NCBI RefSeq assembly: GCF_000349325.1
Contig: NC_020504.1
Location: 6,916,053-6,980,052, forward strand
Length of the DNA stretch: 64,000 nucleotides
Direction: 5' to 3'
DNA from: Streptomyces davaonensis JCM 4913
Lineage (GTDB): Bacteria > Actinomycetota > Actinomycetes > Streptomycetales > Streptomycetaceae
This document shows, piece by piece, positions 25,615-33,420 of this stretch (position 1 is its first letter; the number at the start of each line of letters is the position of its first letter). The notes beneath the pieces are model-generated. The model worked only from the letters and a program-made list of their open reading frames with translations, did not search any database and was not told the origin of the DNA. The position numbers were made by a program, and so were the translations under genes.

Positions 25615-26976
25615 ATGGACAAGCAGCAGGAGTTCGTGCTCCGTACGTTGGAGGAGCGGGACATCCGGTTCGTACGCCTGTGGTTCACGGACGTGCTGGG
25701 CTTCCTCAAGTCCGTCGCCGTGGCCCCGGCCGAGCTTGAACAGGCCTTCGACGAGGGCATCGGCTTCGACGGCTCGGCGATCGAGGGCTTCGCCCGGGTA
25801 TACGAGTCCGACATGATCGCCAAGCCGGACCCCTCCACCTTCCAGGTCCTGCCCTGGCGCGCGGAGACCCCCGGCACGGCCCGCATGTTCTGCGACATCC
25901 TCATGCCGGACGGCTCCCCGTCCTTCGCGGACCCGCGCTACGTCCTCAAGCGCGCCCTGGCCCGCACCTCCGACCTGGGCTTCACCTTCTACACGCACCC
26001 CGAGATCGAGTTCTTCCTGCTGAAGGACCGTCCGCTGGACGGCTCCCGGCCCACCCCGGCCGACAATTCCGGCTACTTCGACCACACCCCGACCAACGTC
26101 GGTATGGACTTCCGCCGCCAGGCGATCACCATGCTGGAGTCGATGGGCATCTCGGTGGAGTTCTCCCACCACGAGGGCGCGCCCGGCCAGCAGGAGATCG
26201 ACCTGCGCTACGCCGACGCGCTCTCCACGGCGGACAACATCATGACGTTCCGCCTGGTCATGAAGCAGGTGGCGCTGGAGCAGGGCGTGCAGGCGACGTT
26301 CATGCCGAAGCCGTTCTCCGAGCACCCGGGCAGCGGCATGCACACGCACCTGTCGTTGTTCGAGGGCGACCGGAACGCGTTCTACGAGTCCGGCTCCGAG
26401 TACCAGCTGTCCAAGGTCGGCCGCTCCTTCATCGCGGGCCTGCTGCGGCACGCCGCCGAGATCTCCGCGGTCACCAACCAGTGGGTGAACTCCTACAAGC
26501 GCATCTGGGGCGGCTCGGAGCGCACGGCCGGCGCCGGCGGTGAGGCCCCCTCCTACATCTGCTGGGGCCACAACAACCGCTCGGCGCTGGTCCGCGTCCC
26601 GATGTACAAGCCCGGCAAGACCGGCTCGGCCCGCGTCGAGGTCCGCTCCCTGGACTCCGGCGCCAACCCCTACCTGGCGTACGCCCTGCTGCTGGCCGCC
26701 GGCCTCAAGGGCATCGAGGAGGGCTACGAACTCCCGCCGGGCGCCGAGGACGACGTCTGGGCCCTCTCCGACGCCGAACGCCGCGCGATGGGCATCGAGC
26801 CCCTCCCGCAGAACCTCGGCGAGGCCCTGACCCTCATGGAGCGCAGCGACCTCGTCGCCGAGACGCTGGGCGAGCACGTCTTCGACTTCTTCCTGCGCAA
26901 CAAGCGCTCGGAGTGGGAGGAGTACCGCTCGGAGGTCACGGCGTTCGAGCTGCGGAAGAACCTGCCGGTGCTGTAG
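25615..26976 (+). CDS. glnA2: Glutamine-synthetase-like enzyme GlnA2 (gamma-glutamylpolyamine synthetase)
   Basis: Class I glutamine-synthetase fold, 453 residues. ATP and metal blocks are present: GFDGSAIEGF, EIEFFL, PGSGMHTHLSLF, NSYKRIWGGSE and NNRSALVRVPMY. It is shorter than GlnA, and by sequence and by proximity to glnE it corresponds to GlnA2 of S. coelicolor, reported to glutamylate polyamines rather than make glutamine; that assignment is recalled, not derived here. The adenylylation-loop equivalent reads EGYELPPGA, keeping a Tyr. ATG at 25615 follows GGGGAAGCGGAAG; an ATG five codons upstream exists. A strong terminator follows, so it is probably monocistronic. Confidence 0.92.
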   Translation: MDKQQEFVLRTLEERDIRFVRLWFTDVLGFLKSVAVAPAELEQAFDEGIGFDGSAIEGFARVYESDMIAKPDPSTFQVLPWRAETPGTARMFCDILMPDGSPSFADPRYVLKRALARTSDLGFTFYTHPEIEFFLLKDRPLDGSRPTPADNSGYFDHTPTNVGMDFRRQAITMLESMGISVEFSHHEGAPGQQEIDLRYADALSTADNIMTFRLVMKQVALEQGVQATFMPKPFSEHPGSGMHTHLSLFEGDRNAFYESGSEYQLSKVGRSFIAGLLRHAAEISAVTNQWVNSYKRIWGGSERTAGAGGEAPSYICWGHNNRSALVRVPMYKPGKTGSARVEVRSLDSGANPYLAYALLLAAGLKGIEEGYELPPGAEDDVWALSDAERRAMGIEPLPQNLGEALTLMERSDLVAETLGEHVFDFFLRNKRSEWEEYRSEVTAFELRKNLPVL

Positions 26977-26992
26977 ATGCTGACGCGGGGAG

Positions 26993-27022
26993 ACCCGGGC
27001 GCTGTGTGCGTCCGGGTTTTTT
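26993..27022 (+). terminator. Rho-independent terminator after glnA2
   Basis: ACCCGGGCGC ... GTCCGGGT stem-loop directly followed by TTTTTTCG, 16 bp past the glnA2 stop. Textbook form. Confidence 0.9.
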
Positions 27023-27033
27023 CGTGCCGCCCT

Positions 27034-28215
27034 TCAGCCTCCTTGCCTGTCCTCCTCGTGCGGCCTCGCCTGCTCAACTGCCTCTTCGCCGCTTTCGTGT
27101 GTCCTCTCGGACTCCGCTTCCTCGTCTGTCGCTCCGTCACCACCGGGCTTGGCTCCATTGGGTCCGCCGGGCTGTAGCACGGGCTTTATCAGCATGTCGG
27201 TAGGGGGCGGCGGTGATTCCACGGCCCGCGCTGAACCACGCACGTTCTCCAGGAGCAGGTTGCCCTTCTTGTCGAGCAGCCGTGTCAGGCTTTCCTGGCC
27301 GATCCCGAATGCCACGGCCCATGCGGCGATCTGTGCCCCGCTGTCCAGTGCGGACAGTCCTGGGATGAATTCTCCGTGTATGAGGACCAGCCCCAAAATG
27401 GCAGACAAGGCGCCGATGGGGATGCGCAGAATGAGCAGACTCATCGGCACCATGTACGGAACAGCGGATCCGCGTATGTGCCGAATGGACGTGGCGCCAG
27501 CGAGTGCTGCGGATGCGGCGCCCAGGGATGCCACCAGCAATACGTTGTCGCCATCGGCAGGACCCTGCCCGACGGGGCACACATAATCCTTGGCGTTGGT
27601 GTCCTCGGGGGTGGGGGCGGGCGGTCGGAAGCACAGCTTGTCCGCGAGTGCCGCAGGATTCTGATAGCCCGAAAGAATGAGGAGGACGGTGAACGCGGAA
27701 AGAGCCAGGAAAGTGAGAAGCAAGATGTTGCGGAAATTTCGGACCCTGGCTATTTCCACCTCTTCTGTGTGATTGGCGGCATGAAGGACGTCCGCCGCGA
27801 GATGCCTGCCTCCGTCATCCAGCATGTTGTTGTGCTCGCGCAGGTGTTCCTCAAGCAGCTTGAGGCGCGGGTCCTCCTGCCCCAAGTGCTGGATACCTTT
27901 GGCCAGGACGGTGGATCCTGCCCAACCGATCTCCTGGGCAGGCGTGAGTTTGAGGACAATCAACTCGGCTTCGTGAATGGTGGCCAAGGTGCGGTCTCTT
28001 GCGGATGCGGCGGCCCAGAAAGGTGGCCAGGAATCGGTCGCCTGGCGTGCCCCGTGCAGAAGCTGATGTGCTTTGTCCGCAAGCTTCTTGTCGTGCCCGG
28101 ACAGGGCCTCCATACCCTCAATGCGGTCCAGCTCGGCCTGTACGACCGCAATGTGGGCACTTGCGCGCTGACGCCAGGAACCAATTTTCCTGTGCGCAAC
28201 TACGTCATCACTCAT
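27034..28215 (-). CDS. Unrecognised membrane protein with soluble helical N-terminus
   Basis: 393 residues from MSDDVVAHRK (frame open to 28353, with no better start). Residues 1-160 are charged and helical, possibly coiled coil; hydrophobic segments lie near 163-183, 224-243, 254-280 and 293-307; the last 60 residues are a very acidic tail rich in Glu and Gly. Two Cys sit in the first loop (DKLCFRPPAPTPEDTN ... YVCPVG). Third-position GC is lower than in neighbours and third positions often end in A or T, suggesting recent acquisition. It lies between glnA2 and a hypothetical gene in otherwise backbone surroundings. I do not recognise the family. Confidence 0.7.
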   Translation of the reverse strand: MSDDVVAHRKIGSWRQRASAHIAVVQAELDRIEGMEALSGHDKKLADKAHQLLHGARQATDSWPPFWAAASARDRTLATIHEAELIVLKLTPAQEIGWAGSTVLAKGIQHLGQEDPRLKLLEEHLREHNNMLDDGGRHLAADVLHAANHTEEVEIARVRNFRNILLLTFLALSAFTVLLILSGYQNPAALADKLCFRPPAPTPEDTNAKDYVCPVGQGPADGDNVLLVASLGAASAALAGATSIRHIRGSAVPYMVPMSLLILRIPIGALSAILGLVLIHGEFIPGLSALDSGAQIAAWAVAFGIGQESLTRLLDKKGNLLLENVRGSARAVESPPPPTDMLIKPVLQPGGPNGAKPGGDGATDEEAESERTHESGEEAVEQARPHEEDRQGG

Positions 28216-28394
28216 TCGAATCACAGACCTGTGGCTTCGGGAAGATGACAGGAAGATGAGAGAAGAAGAGTGAGAGGCTTGCCGGCTCAAGGACGTAGGC
28301 TGCAACCCAATTTCCAGTCCACCACATGGAGGCAGGGCCAGCAACTCAACCATGGCTTATGCTTCGTCCATGAACTCGCCTACCCGAAAGGCCG

Positions 28395-28880
28395 ATGCCG
28401 CGTAAGCGGCCCGGTTCGCTGCGGGACGCGCAGCGCTTGCGACTCCGAGAGAGCCCGCGTCGGTTCGACGTACCGCCGCCGCCCCCGATACGCGGGCTCT
28501 CCAGCCGTGCCGGCCTCGCCGTCCACCGGTACGAGGAGCTGTCGGACGACTATGACGTCTTCCCCACCGTCACCGGCGTCGCCCTGCGGCGGTACCGGGA
28601 CTTCCTGAGTCCGCCGGGGAACCGCACGCGGTACCCGTACGGGGACGACTGCGGGTGCCGTGGCTGTTCGTTGCGGGATGTTCGCCATGCGCGCGACGTG
28701 CTCGACACCGTCCTGCGGAATCTGGGTCCGCGGGACCGTGCCGAGCTGGCGCGGATCGTCGCCGTACTGGATGCGCGGTACCGGGCCCGTACGCTGCCGG
28801 ATCCGCTCGCCGATCCGGAGCGGCGGTGGTGGTATCGGCGGCTGCCGGGGTGTCCGTTCACGCAGAGCGGGACCGACTGA
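28395..28880 (+). CDS. Conserved hypothetical protein, Cys-motif
   Basis: 161 residues, very Arg-rich N-terminus (MPRKRPGSLRDAQRLRLRES), a middle with YEELSDDYDVFPTVTGVALRRY and a compact Cys group DDCGCRGCSLRDVRHARDVLD, then a helical part and RRWWYRRLPGCPF. The cluster of Cys suggests a metal site. ATG at 28395 with an AAAGG in front. I recall similar proteins near glnA2 in other Streptomyces but know of no function. It converges on the VOC gene with six bases between. Confidence 0.65.
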   Translation: MPRKRPGSLRDAQRLRLRESPRRFDVPPPPPIRGLSSRAGLAVHRYEELSDDYDVFPTVTGVALRRYRDFLSPPGNRTRYPYGDDCGCRGCSLRDVRHARDVLDTVLRNLGPRDRAELARIVAVLDARYRARTLPDPLADPERRWWYRRLPGCPFTQSGTD

Positions 28881-28886
28881 AGGGTG

Positions 28887-29327
28887 TCAGCCCGCCAGCT
28901 CCGAGAGGAGTTTGTGCAAGGGCTTCTCGCCCCGGACGCGGTACTCCTGGATCGACCAGCCGTTGCCGTCGGGGTCCTTGAAGTACATGAAGGTCGCGCC
29001 GTCGTCCGGGGCGTACTGCACCGGCTCGGACACGTCCAGACCCCGCTCCACCAGCTCCGCCCGCGCCGCCTTGATGTCGGCCACGCACAGCTGGAGGCCC
29101 TGGTAGGAGCCGGGCCGCGGTTTCGACTCACCCTCCGCCAGGTCCCAGAGGTTGTCGCCCAGCGCGAGCGAACAGCCGGAGCCCGGAGGCGTCAGCTGGA
29201 CGATCCGCATGCCCGGCATGACCTCCTGGTCGATGTCGACGTGGAAACCGACCTTGTCCCGGTAGAAGTCCCTGGCACGGTCGATGTCGCTCACGGGCAG
29301 CGGGATCACTTCAAGGGTGAAGTCCAT
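28887..29327 (-). CDS. VOC (glyoxalase/bleomycin-resistance fold) protein
   Basis: 146-residue vicinal-oxygen-chelate domain. Pattern: VIPLPVSDIDRARDFYRDK, GSGCSLALGDN, LQLCVADIKAARAELVERG, and FMYFKDPDGNGWSIQEY with the C-terminal metal Glu. Members are dioxygenases, epimerases, lyases or drug-binding proteins, and the substrate here is unknown. ATG 29327 with GGGAGG in front. It follows the PPOX gene after two bases, so they form one operon. Confidence 0.88.
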   Translation of the reverse strand: MDFTLEVIPLPVSDIDRARDFYRDKVGFHVDIDQEVMPGMRIVQLTPPGSGCSLALGDNLWDLAEGESKPRPGSYQGLQLCVADIKAARAELVERGLDVSEPVQYAPDDGATFMYFKDPDGNGWSIQEYRVRGEKPLHKLLSELAG

Positions 29328-29329
29328 CG

Positions 29330-29848
29330 CTAGTCCTCCCTGGAGAATCGCCAACGGGTCTGGCTGAACGGGTCACCCTTACCGAAGCCGAAAACGGTGC
29401 CCGGCGCCACCGAGAACACGAAAGCGTGCCCCGCTCCGTGGTGGAAGCAGCCGTTCCGTACCTCGAAGTGCCAGAAGCTGCCGTATTTCGCCTCCCAGGC
29501 CGCCGCCAGCTCGCGCAGCCGGTCCTCCTCCGTCACCCGGACCGCCTCGCCCTCGACGACCAGGTCGTAGCCCCGGTCCCAGGTGTTCGTGCCGGTGGTC
29601 AGCACCACCTGCGGGTTCGCGGCCAGGTTGCGGGCCTTGCGCTCCTCGGGCCCGGTGCAGAAGTGCAGGGCGCCCGACGACCAGACCGCGGGCAGCGGCG
29701 TCACATGCGGGCGCCCGTCCGGCCGTACCGTCGAGATCCAGAACAGTTCGGCCGACGTCAGTAGCGCCTGCGCCTCGGACCAGGGCTTCGCCGTGGCCTT
29801 CTCGTCGCTGTAGCGGGGGTCCAGGCGAGTGTGCGGTTGGTTGGTCAT
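29330..29848 (-). CDS. Pyridoxamine 5'-phosphate oxidase-like flavin/F420 protein
   Basis: 172-residue split-barrel protein of the PPOX/FDOR type: LLTSAELFWISTVRPDGRPH, PLPAVWSSGALHFCTGPEER, KARNLAANPQVVLTTGTN and VVEGEAVRV. Such proteins bind FMN or F420 and reduce or oxidise small molecules. It is unlikely to be PdxH itself, lacking the C-terminal PdxH block. Start ATG 29848. Upstream partner of the VOC gene in a two-gene operon divergent from glnE. Confidence 0.88.
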   Translation of the reverse strand: MTNQPHTRLDPRYSDEKATAKPWSEAQALLTSAELFWISTVRPDGRPHVTPLPAVWSSGALHFCTGPEERKARNLAANPQVVLTTGTNTWDRGYDLVVEGEAVRVTEEDRLRELAAAWEAKYGSFWHFEVRNGCFHHGAGHAFVFSVAPGTVFGFGKGDPFSQTRWRFSRED

Positions 29849-29949
29849 ACAAGGGCAGACCCCCTCCCGCCCCCGAACTCATCGGAGCTTCTCACCAGCG
29901 GTGCGGTTACGCTCGACTCGGTACGACCTTGATCGGACAGGAGGCCGGG

Positions 29950-32900
29950 ATGACGGCGCCGGGGCGCAGAAGCAGTACCTTCACACGGCTGCTGCGGCAC
30001 GGCTTCACCGATCCGAGCGCCGCCGAGCGGCTCCTGGAGGCCCCGGAACTGGCCCCCGTACGCGACGACCCGGTCCTGCTGGAGGCCCTCGGCGAGACCG
30101 CCGATCCCGATCTCGCCCTGCATGGTCTGGTGCGGTTGCTGGAGGCGCAGGTCGGCGACACCGCGCATCGTGAGCTGCTGGACACGGTCATAGCCGCCAA
30201 GCCCTTGCGCGACCGCCTCCTCGGTGTCCTCGGCGCCTCCGCCGCGCTCGCCGAGCATCTCGCCCGGCACTCCGGCGACTGGCACGCCCTCGTCACCTAC
30301 GAGCCCAGGGATCTGCACCCCGGCGTGGCCGAGTTCGAGCGGGGCCTCGCCGAGGCCACCGACCCCGTCTCGCTGCGCGTCGCCTACCGGCGCTGTCTGC
30401 TGTCCATCGCCGCCCGTGACGTGTGCGGCACCACCGATGTCGCCGAGTCCGCCGCCGAGCTGGCCGACCTCGCCACCGCCACCCTGCGCGCCGCGCTCGC
30501 CATCGCCCGCGCCGCCGCCCCCGAGGACGCCGCCGCCTGCCGGCTCGCGGTGATCGCGATGGGCAAGTGCGGGGGACACGAGCTCAATTACGTCTCCGAC
30601 GTCGATGTCATCTTCGTCGGGGAGGCGACGGACGGGGCTGATGAGAGCAAGGCCCTCAGGGCCGCCACCCGGCTCGCCTCGCACATGATGCGGATCTGTT
30701 CCGAGACGACCGTCGAGGGGTCCATCTGGCCCGTCGACGCCAATCTGCGTCCTGAGGGCCGTAACGGCCCCCTCGTGCGCACCCTCAGCAGCCACCTCGC
30801 CTACTATCAGCGCTGGGCCAAGACCTGGGAGTTCCAGGCGCTGCTCAAGGCCCGCCCGGTGGCCGGGGACATCGAGCTGGGGGAGGAGTACGTCGCCGCG
30901 CTCGAACCCCTCGTCTGGAAGGCCGCCGAGCGGGAGAACTTCGTCGCCGACGTGCAGAAGATGCGGCGCCGGGTGGTGGAGAACATCCCCGTCGCCGAAC
31001 TGGACCGCCAGCTCAAGCTCGGTCCCGGCGGCCTCAGGGACGTCGAATTCGCCGTACAGCTCCTTCAGTTGGTGCACGGGCGGGCCGACGCCTCGCTGCG
31101 CAGCGGCACCACCCTGGATGCCCTGAAGGCCCTCGCCGCAGGCGGTTACGTCGGCCGGGCCGACGCCGCCCAACTGGACGACGCCTACCGCTTCCTGCGC
31201 TCCATGGAGCACCGCATCCAGCTGTACCGGCTGCGCCGCACCCACCTCGTCCCCGAGGACGACGCCGATCTGCGCCGCATCGGCCGCTCCCTGGGCCTGC
31301 GCAGCGATCCCGTGGCCGACCTCAACCGCGAATGGCGACGGCACGCCGGTGTCGTACGACGGCTGCACGAGAAGCTGTTCTACCGGCCGCTGCTCGACGC
31401 GGTCGCCCAACTCGCGCCCGGTGAGGCCCGGTTGAGCAGTGAGGCGGCGCGGGAGCGGCTGGTGGCGCTCGGTTACGCCGACCCGGCGGCGGCTCTTCGC
31501 CACCTGGAGGCGCTGGCGTCCGGCGTCACCCGCAAGGCCGCCATCCAGCGCACCCTGCTCCCCGTCCTGTTGGGCTGGTTCGCCGACTCCGCCGACCCGG
31601 ACGCGGGCCTGCTCAACTTCCGCAAGGTCTCCGACGCGCTCGGCAAGACCCCTTGGTATCTACGGCTGCTCAGGGACGAGGGCGCGGCGGCGGAGAACCT
31701 CGCCCGTGTCCTGTCCGCCGGACGCCTCGCCCCCGATCTGCTGATGCGCGCCCCCGAGGCGGTGGCGCTGCTCGGTGACGGCGACGGACGCGGTGGCGGC
31801 CTCGAACCCCGCCCCCGGGCCCACCTGGAACAGGAGATCCTCGCCGCGGTCGGCCGCGCCGAGGGCGGCGCCCAGGCCGTCACCGCCGCCCGTGGCGTCC
31901 GCCGCCGCGAACTCTTCCGTACGGCCGCCGCGGACATCGTCGGCTCCTACGGCACCGAGGCGCAGCCCGCCGAGGCCGACCAGGGCGCACTGGTGGACCT
32001 GGTCGGGGGCGCCGTCTCGGACCTGAACGCGGCGACCCTCGCGGGCACCCTGCGCGCGGTCGTCCGCGAGGGCTGGGGCGACACCCTGCCGACCCGGTTC
32101 GCGGTGATCGGCATGGGCCGCTTCGGCGGCCACGAACTGGGCTACGGCTCCGACGCGGACGTGCTGTTCGTGCACGAGCCGCGCGACGGCGTCGACGAGC
32201 AGGAGGCCGCCAAGGCAGCGAACCGCGTCGTCTCCGAGATGCGCCGGCTGCTCCAGATCCCGAGCGCCGACCCGCCCCTGCTCATCGACGCCGACCTGCG
32301 CCCCGAGGGCAAGAGCGGGCCGATGGTGCGCACGCTGAAGTCGTACGAGGCCTACTACCGGCGCTGGTCGCTGGTCTGGGAGTCGCAGGCGCTACTGCGG
32401 GCCGAGCCGGTCGCGGGCGACGAGGACCTGGGCCGCCGCTTCATCGAGCTGATCGACCCGCTGCGCTACCCGGCCGCCGGACTCGGCGACGACGCGGTCC
32501 GTGAGATCCGCCGCCTGAAGGCCCGTATGGAGTCCGAACGCCTGCCGCGCGGCGCCGACCCCAAGCTCCACACCAAGCTCGGCCCCGGCGGCCTCTCCGA
32601 CGTCGAATGGACGGTCCAGCTCCTCCAGTTGCGGCACGGCGCGCACGAGCCCGGCCTGCGCACCACCCGCACCCGGGCCGCCCTCGCCGCGGCGGCGGCG
32701 GCCGACCTGATCCCCACGGAGGAGGCGGCGACCCTCGACGAGGCGTGGGTCCTGGCCACCCGGGTCCGCAACGCCGTCATGCTCGTCCGCGGCCGCGCCG
32801 GCGACACCTTCCCCTCGGACCCCCGCGAACTGGCAGCCGTCGGCCGCTACCTGGGCTACGGCCCCGGCCGCGTCGGCGACATGCTCGACGATTACCGCCG

Positions 32901-32952
32901 CACCGCCCGCCGGGCGCGGGGCGTGGTGGACGAACTGTTCTACGGCGGCTGA
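29950..32952 (+). CDS. glnE: Bifunctional glutamine synthetase adenylyltransferase/deadenylase
   Basis: 1000 residues; controls GlnA by adding AMP to, and removing it from, a Tyr, in response to PII and glutamine. Two nucleotidyltransferase domains are both intact: the N-terminal one (GHELNYVSDVDVIFV near 205-223) and the C-terminal one (GRFGGHELGYGSDADVLFV near 720-740), each followed by a GlnE helical domain (GPGGLRDVEFAVQLLQL, GPGGLSDVEWTVQLLQL). The ATG at 29950 has CAGGAGG at ideal distance. It diverges from the PPOX gene; a gap of 119 bp separates it from the trypco2 gene downstream. Confidence 0.96.
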   Translation: MTAPGRRSSTFTRLLRHGFTDPSAAERLLEAPELAPVRDDPVLLEALGETADPDLALHGLVRLLEAQVGDTAHRELLDTVIAAKPLRDRLLGVLGASAALAEHLARHSGDWHALVTYEPRDLHPGVAEFERGLAEATDPVSLRVAYRRCLLSIAARDVCGTTDVAESAAELADLATATLRAALAIARAAAPEDAAACRLAVIAMGKCGGHELNYVSDVDVIFVGEATDGADESKALRAATRLASHMMRICSETTVEGSIWPVDANLRPEGRNGPLVRTLSSHLAYYQRWAKTWEFQALLKARPVAGDIELGEEYVAALEPLVWKAAERENFVADVQKMRRRVVENIPVAELDRQLKLGPGGLRDVEFAVQLLQLVHGRADASLRSGTTLDALKALAAGGYVGRADAAQLDDAYRFLRSMEHRIQLYRLRRTHLVPEDDADLRRIGRSLGLRSDPVADLNREWRRHAGVVRRLHEKLFYRPLLDAVAQLAPGEARLSSEAARERLVALGYADPAAALRHLEALASGVTRKAAIQRTLLPVLLGWFADSADPDAGLLNFRKVSDALGKTPWYLRLLRDEGAAAENLARVLSAGRLAPDLLMRAPEAVALLGDGDGRGGGLEPRPRAHLEQEILAAVGRAEGGAQAVTAARGVRRRELFRTAAADIVGSYGTEAQPAEADQGALVDLVGGAVSDLNAATLAGTLRAVVREGWGDTLPTRFAVIGMGRFGGHELGYGSDADVLFVHEPRDGVDEQEAAKAANRVVSEMRRLLQIPSADPPLLIDADLRPEGKSGPMVRTLKSYEAYYRRWSLVWESQALLRAEPVAGDEDLGRRFIELIDPLRYPAAGLGDDAVREIRRLKARMESERLPRGADPKLHTKLGPGGLSDVEWTVQLLQLRHGAHEPGLRTTRTRAALAAAAAADLIPTEEAATLDEAWVLATRVRNAVMLVRGRAGDTFPSDPRELAAVGRYLGYGPGRVGDMLDDYRRTARRARGVVDELFYGG

Positions 32953-33071
32953 GCGCTCCGCCGGAAGCCGGAACCGCCGTCGCGGACCGTGCCCTGCCGT
33001 TCCGCTCCCCAGGCGCCCATGTGCGGAGCACAATGGCTCCGGCACGGGCGGCACTTGGCGGGGGGTTCGTG

Positions 33072-33380
33072 ATGGACGAACGCGGTCTGGTGGGTCTGTC
33101 GGACGCCATCGAGGGGCTGCGCGCCGAGCTGGAGAGCGCGCGGCGGGCCGGGGCGGGCAAGGCCGTGCGGTTCGAGGTCGCCGAGGTGACCGTCACCCTG
33201 GAGGCCGTGGCCAGCAGGGAGCGCGACGGCTCGGGCCGGGTCCAGTGGTGGGTGCTCAACCTCGGCGGCGGAATGCGCTCCGGGGCCCAGGAGACCCAGA
33301 CCGTGACCCTGCGGCTGGTGCCGAAGAGCGAGGGCGGGCCGCTCGACGTGAGCGGCGAGCAGACCGAGCCGGGCGACTAG
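33072..33380 (+). CDS. Trypco2 (trypsin-co-occurring domain 2) protein
   Basis: 102-residue soluble protein. GLSDAIEGLRAELESARRAG (helix), then KAVRFEVAEVTVTLEAVA, QWWVLNLGGG and ETQTVTLRLVPKS: this is the pattern of the trypco2 domain, described in predicted NTP-dependent conflict systems of multicellular bacteria and named for its co-occurrence with trypsin-like proteases. A GTG codon directly before the ATG could also start it. A trypsin-like protease gene follows 40 bp downstream on the same strand, so guilt by association is strong. Its probable job is to bind or regulate that protease; this is inference from the family. Confidence 0.85.
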   Translation: MDERGLVGLSDAIEGLRAELESARRAGAGKAVRFEVAEVTVTLEAVASRERDGSGRVQWWVLNLGGGMRSGAQETQTVTLRLVPKSEGGPLDVSGEQTEPGD

Positions 33381-33394
33381 CGAGCCGGGCGACT
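33365..33394 (+). repeat. Short direct repeat at the trypco2 stop codon
   Basis: CGAGCCGGGCGACT occurs twice (33365-33378 and 33381-33394), 16 bp apart, spanning the end of the trypco2 gene. Probably a slippage duplication between the two genes. Confidence 0.6.
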
Positions 33395-33420
33395 GGGAGA
33401 GCGGGCACGGGGAGCGGGGC

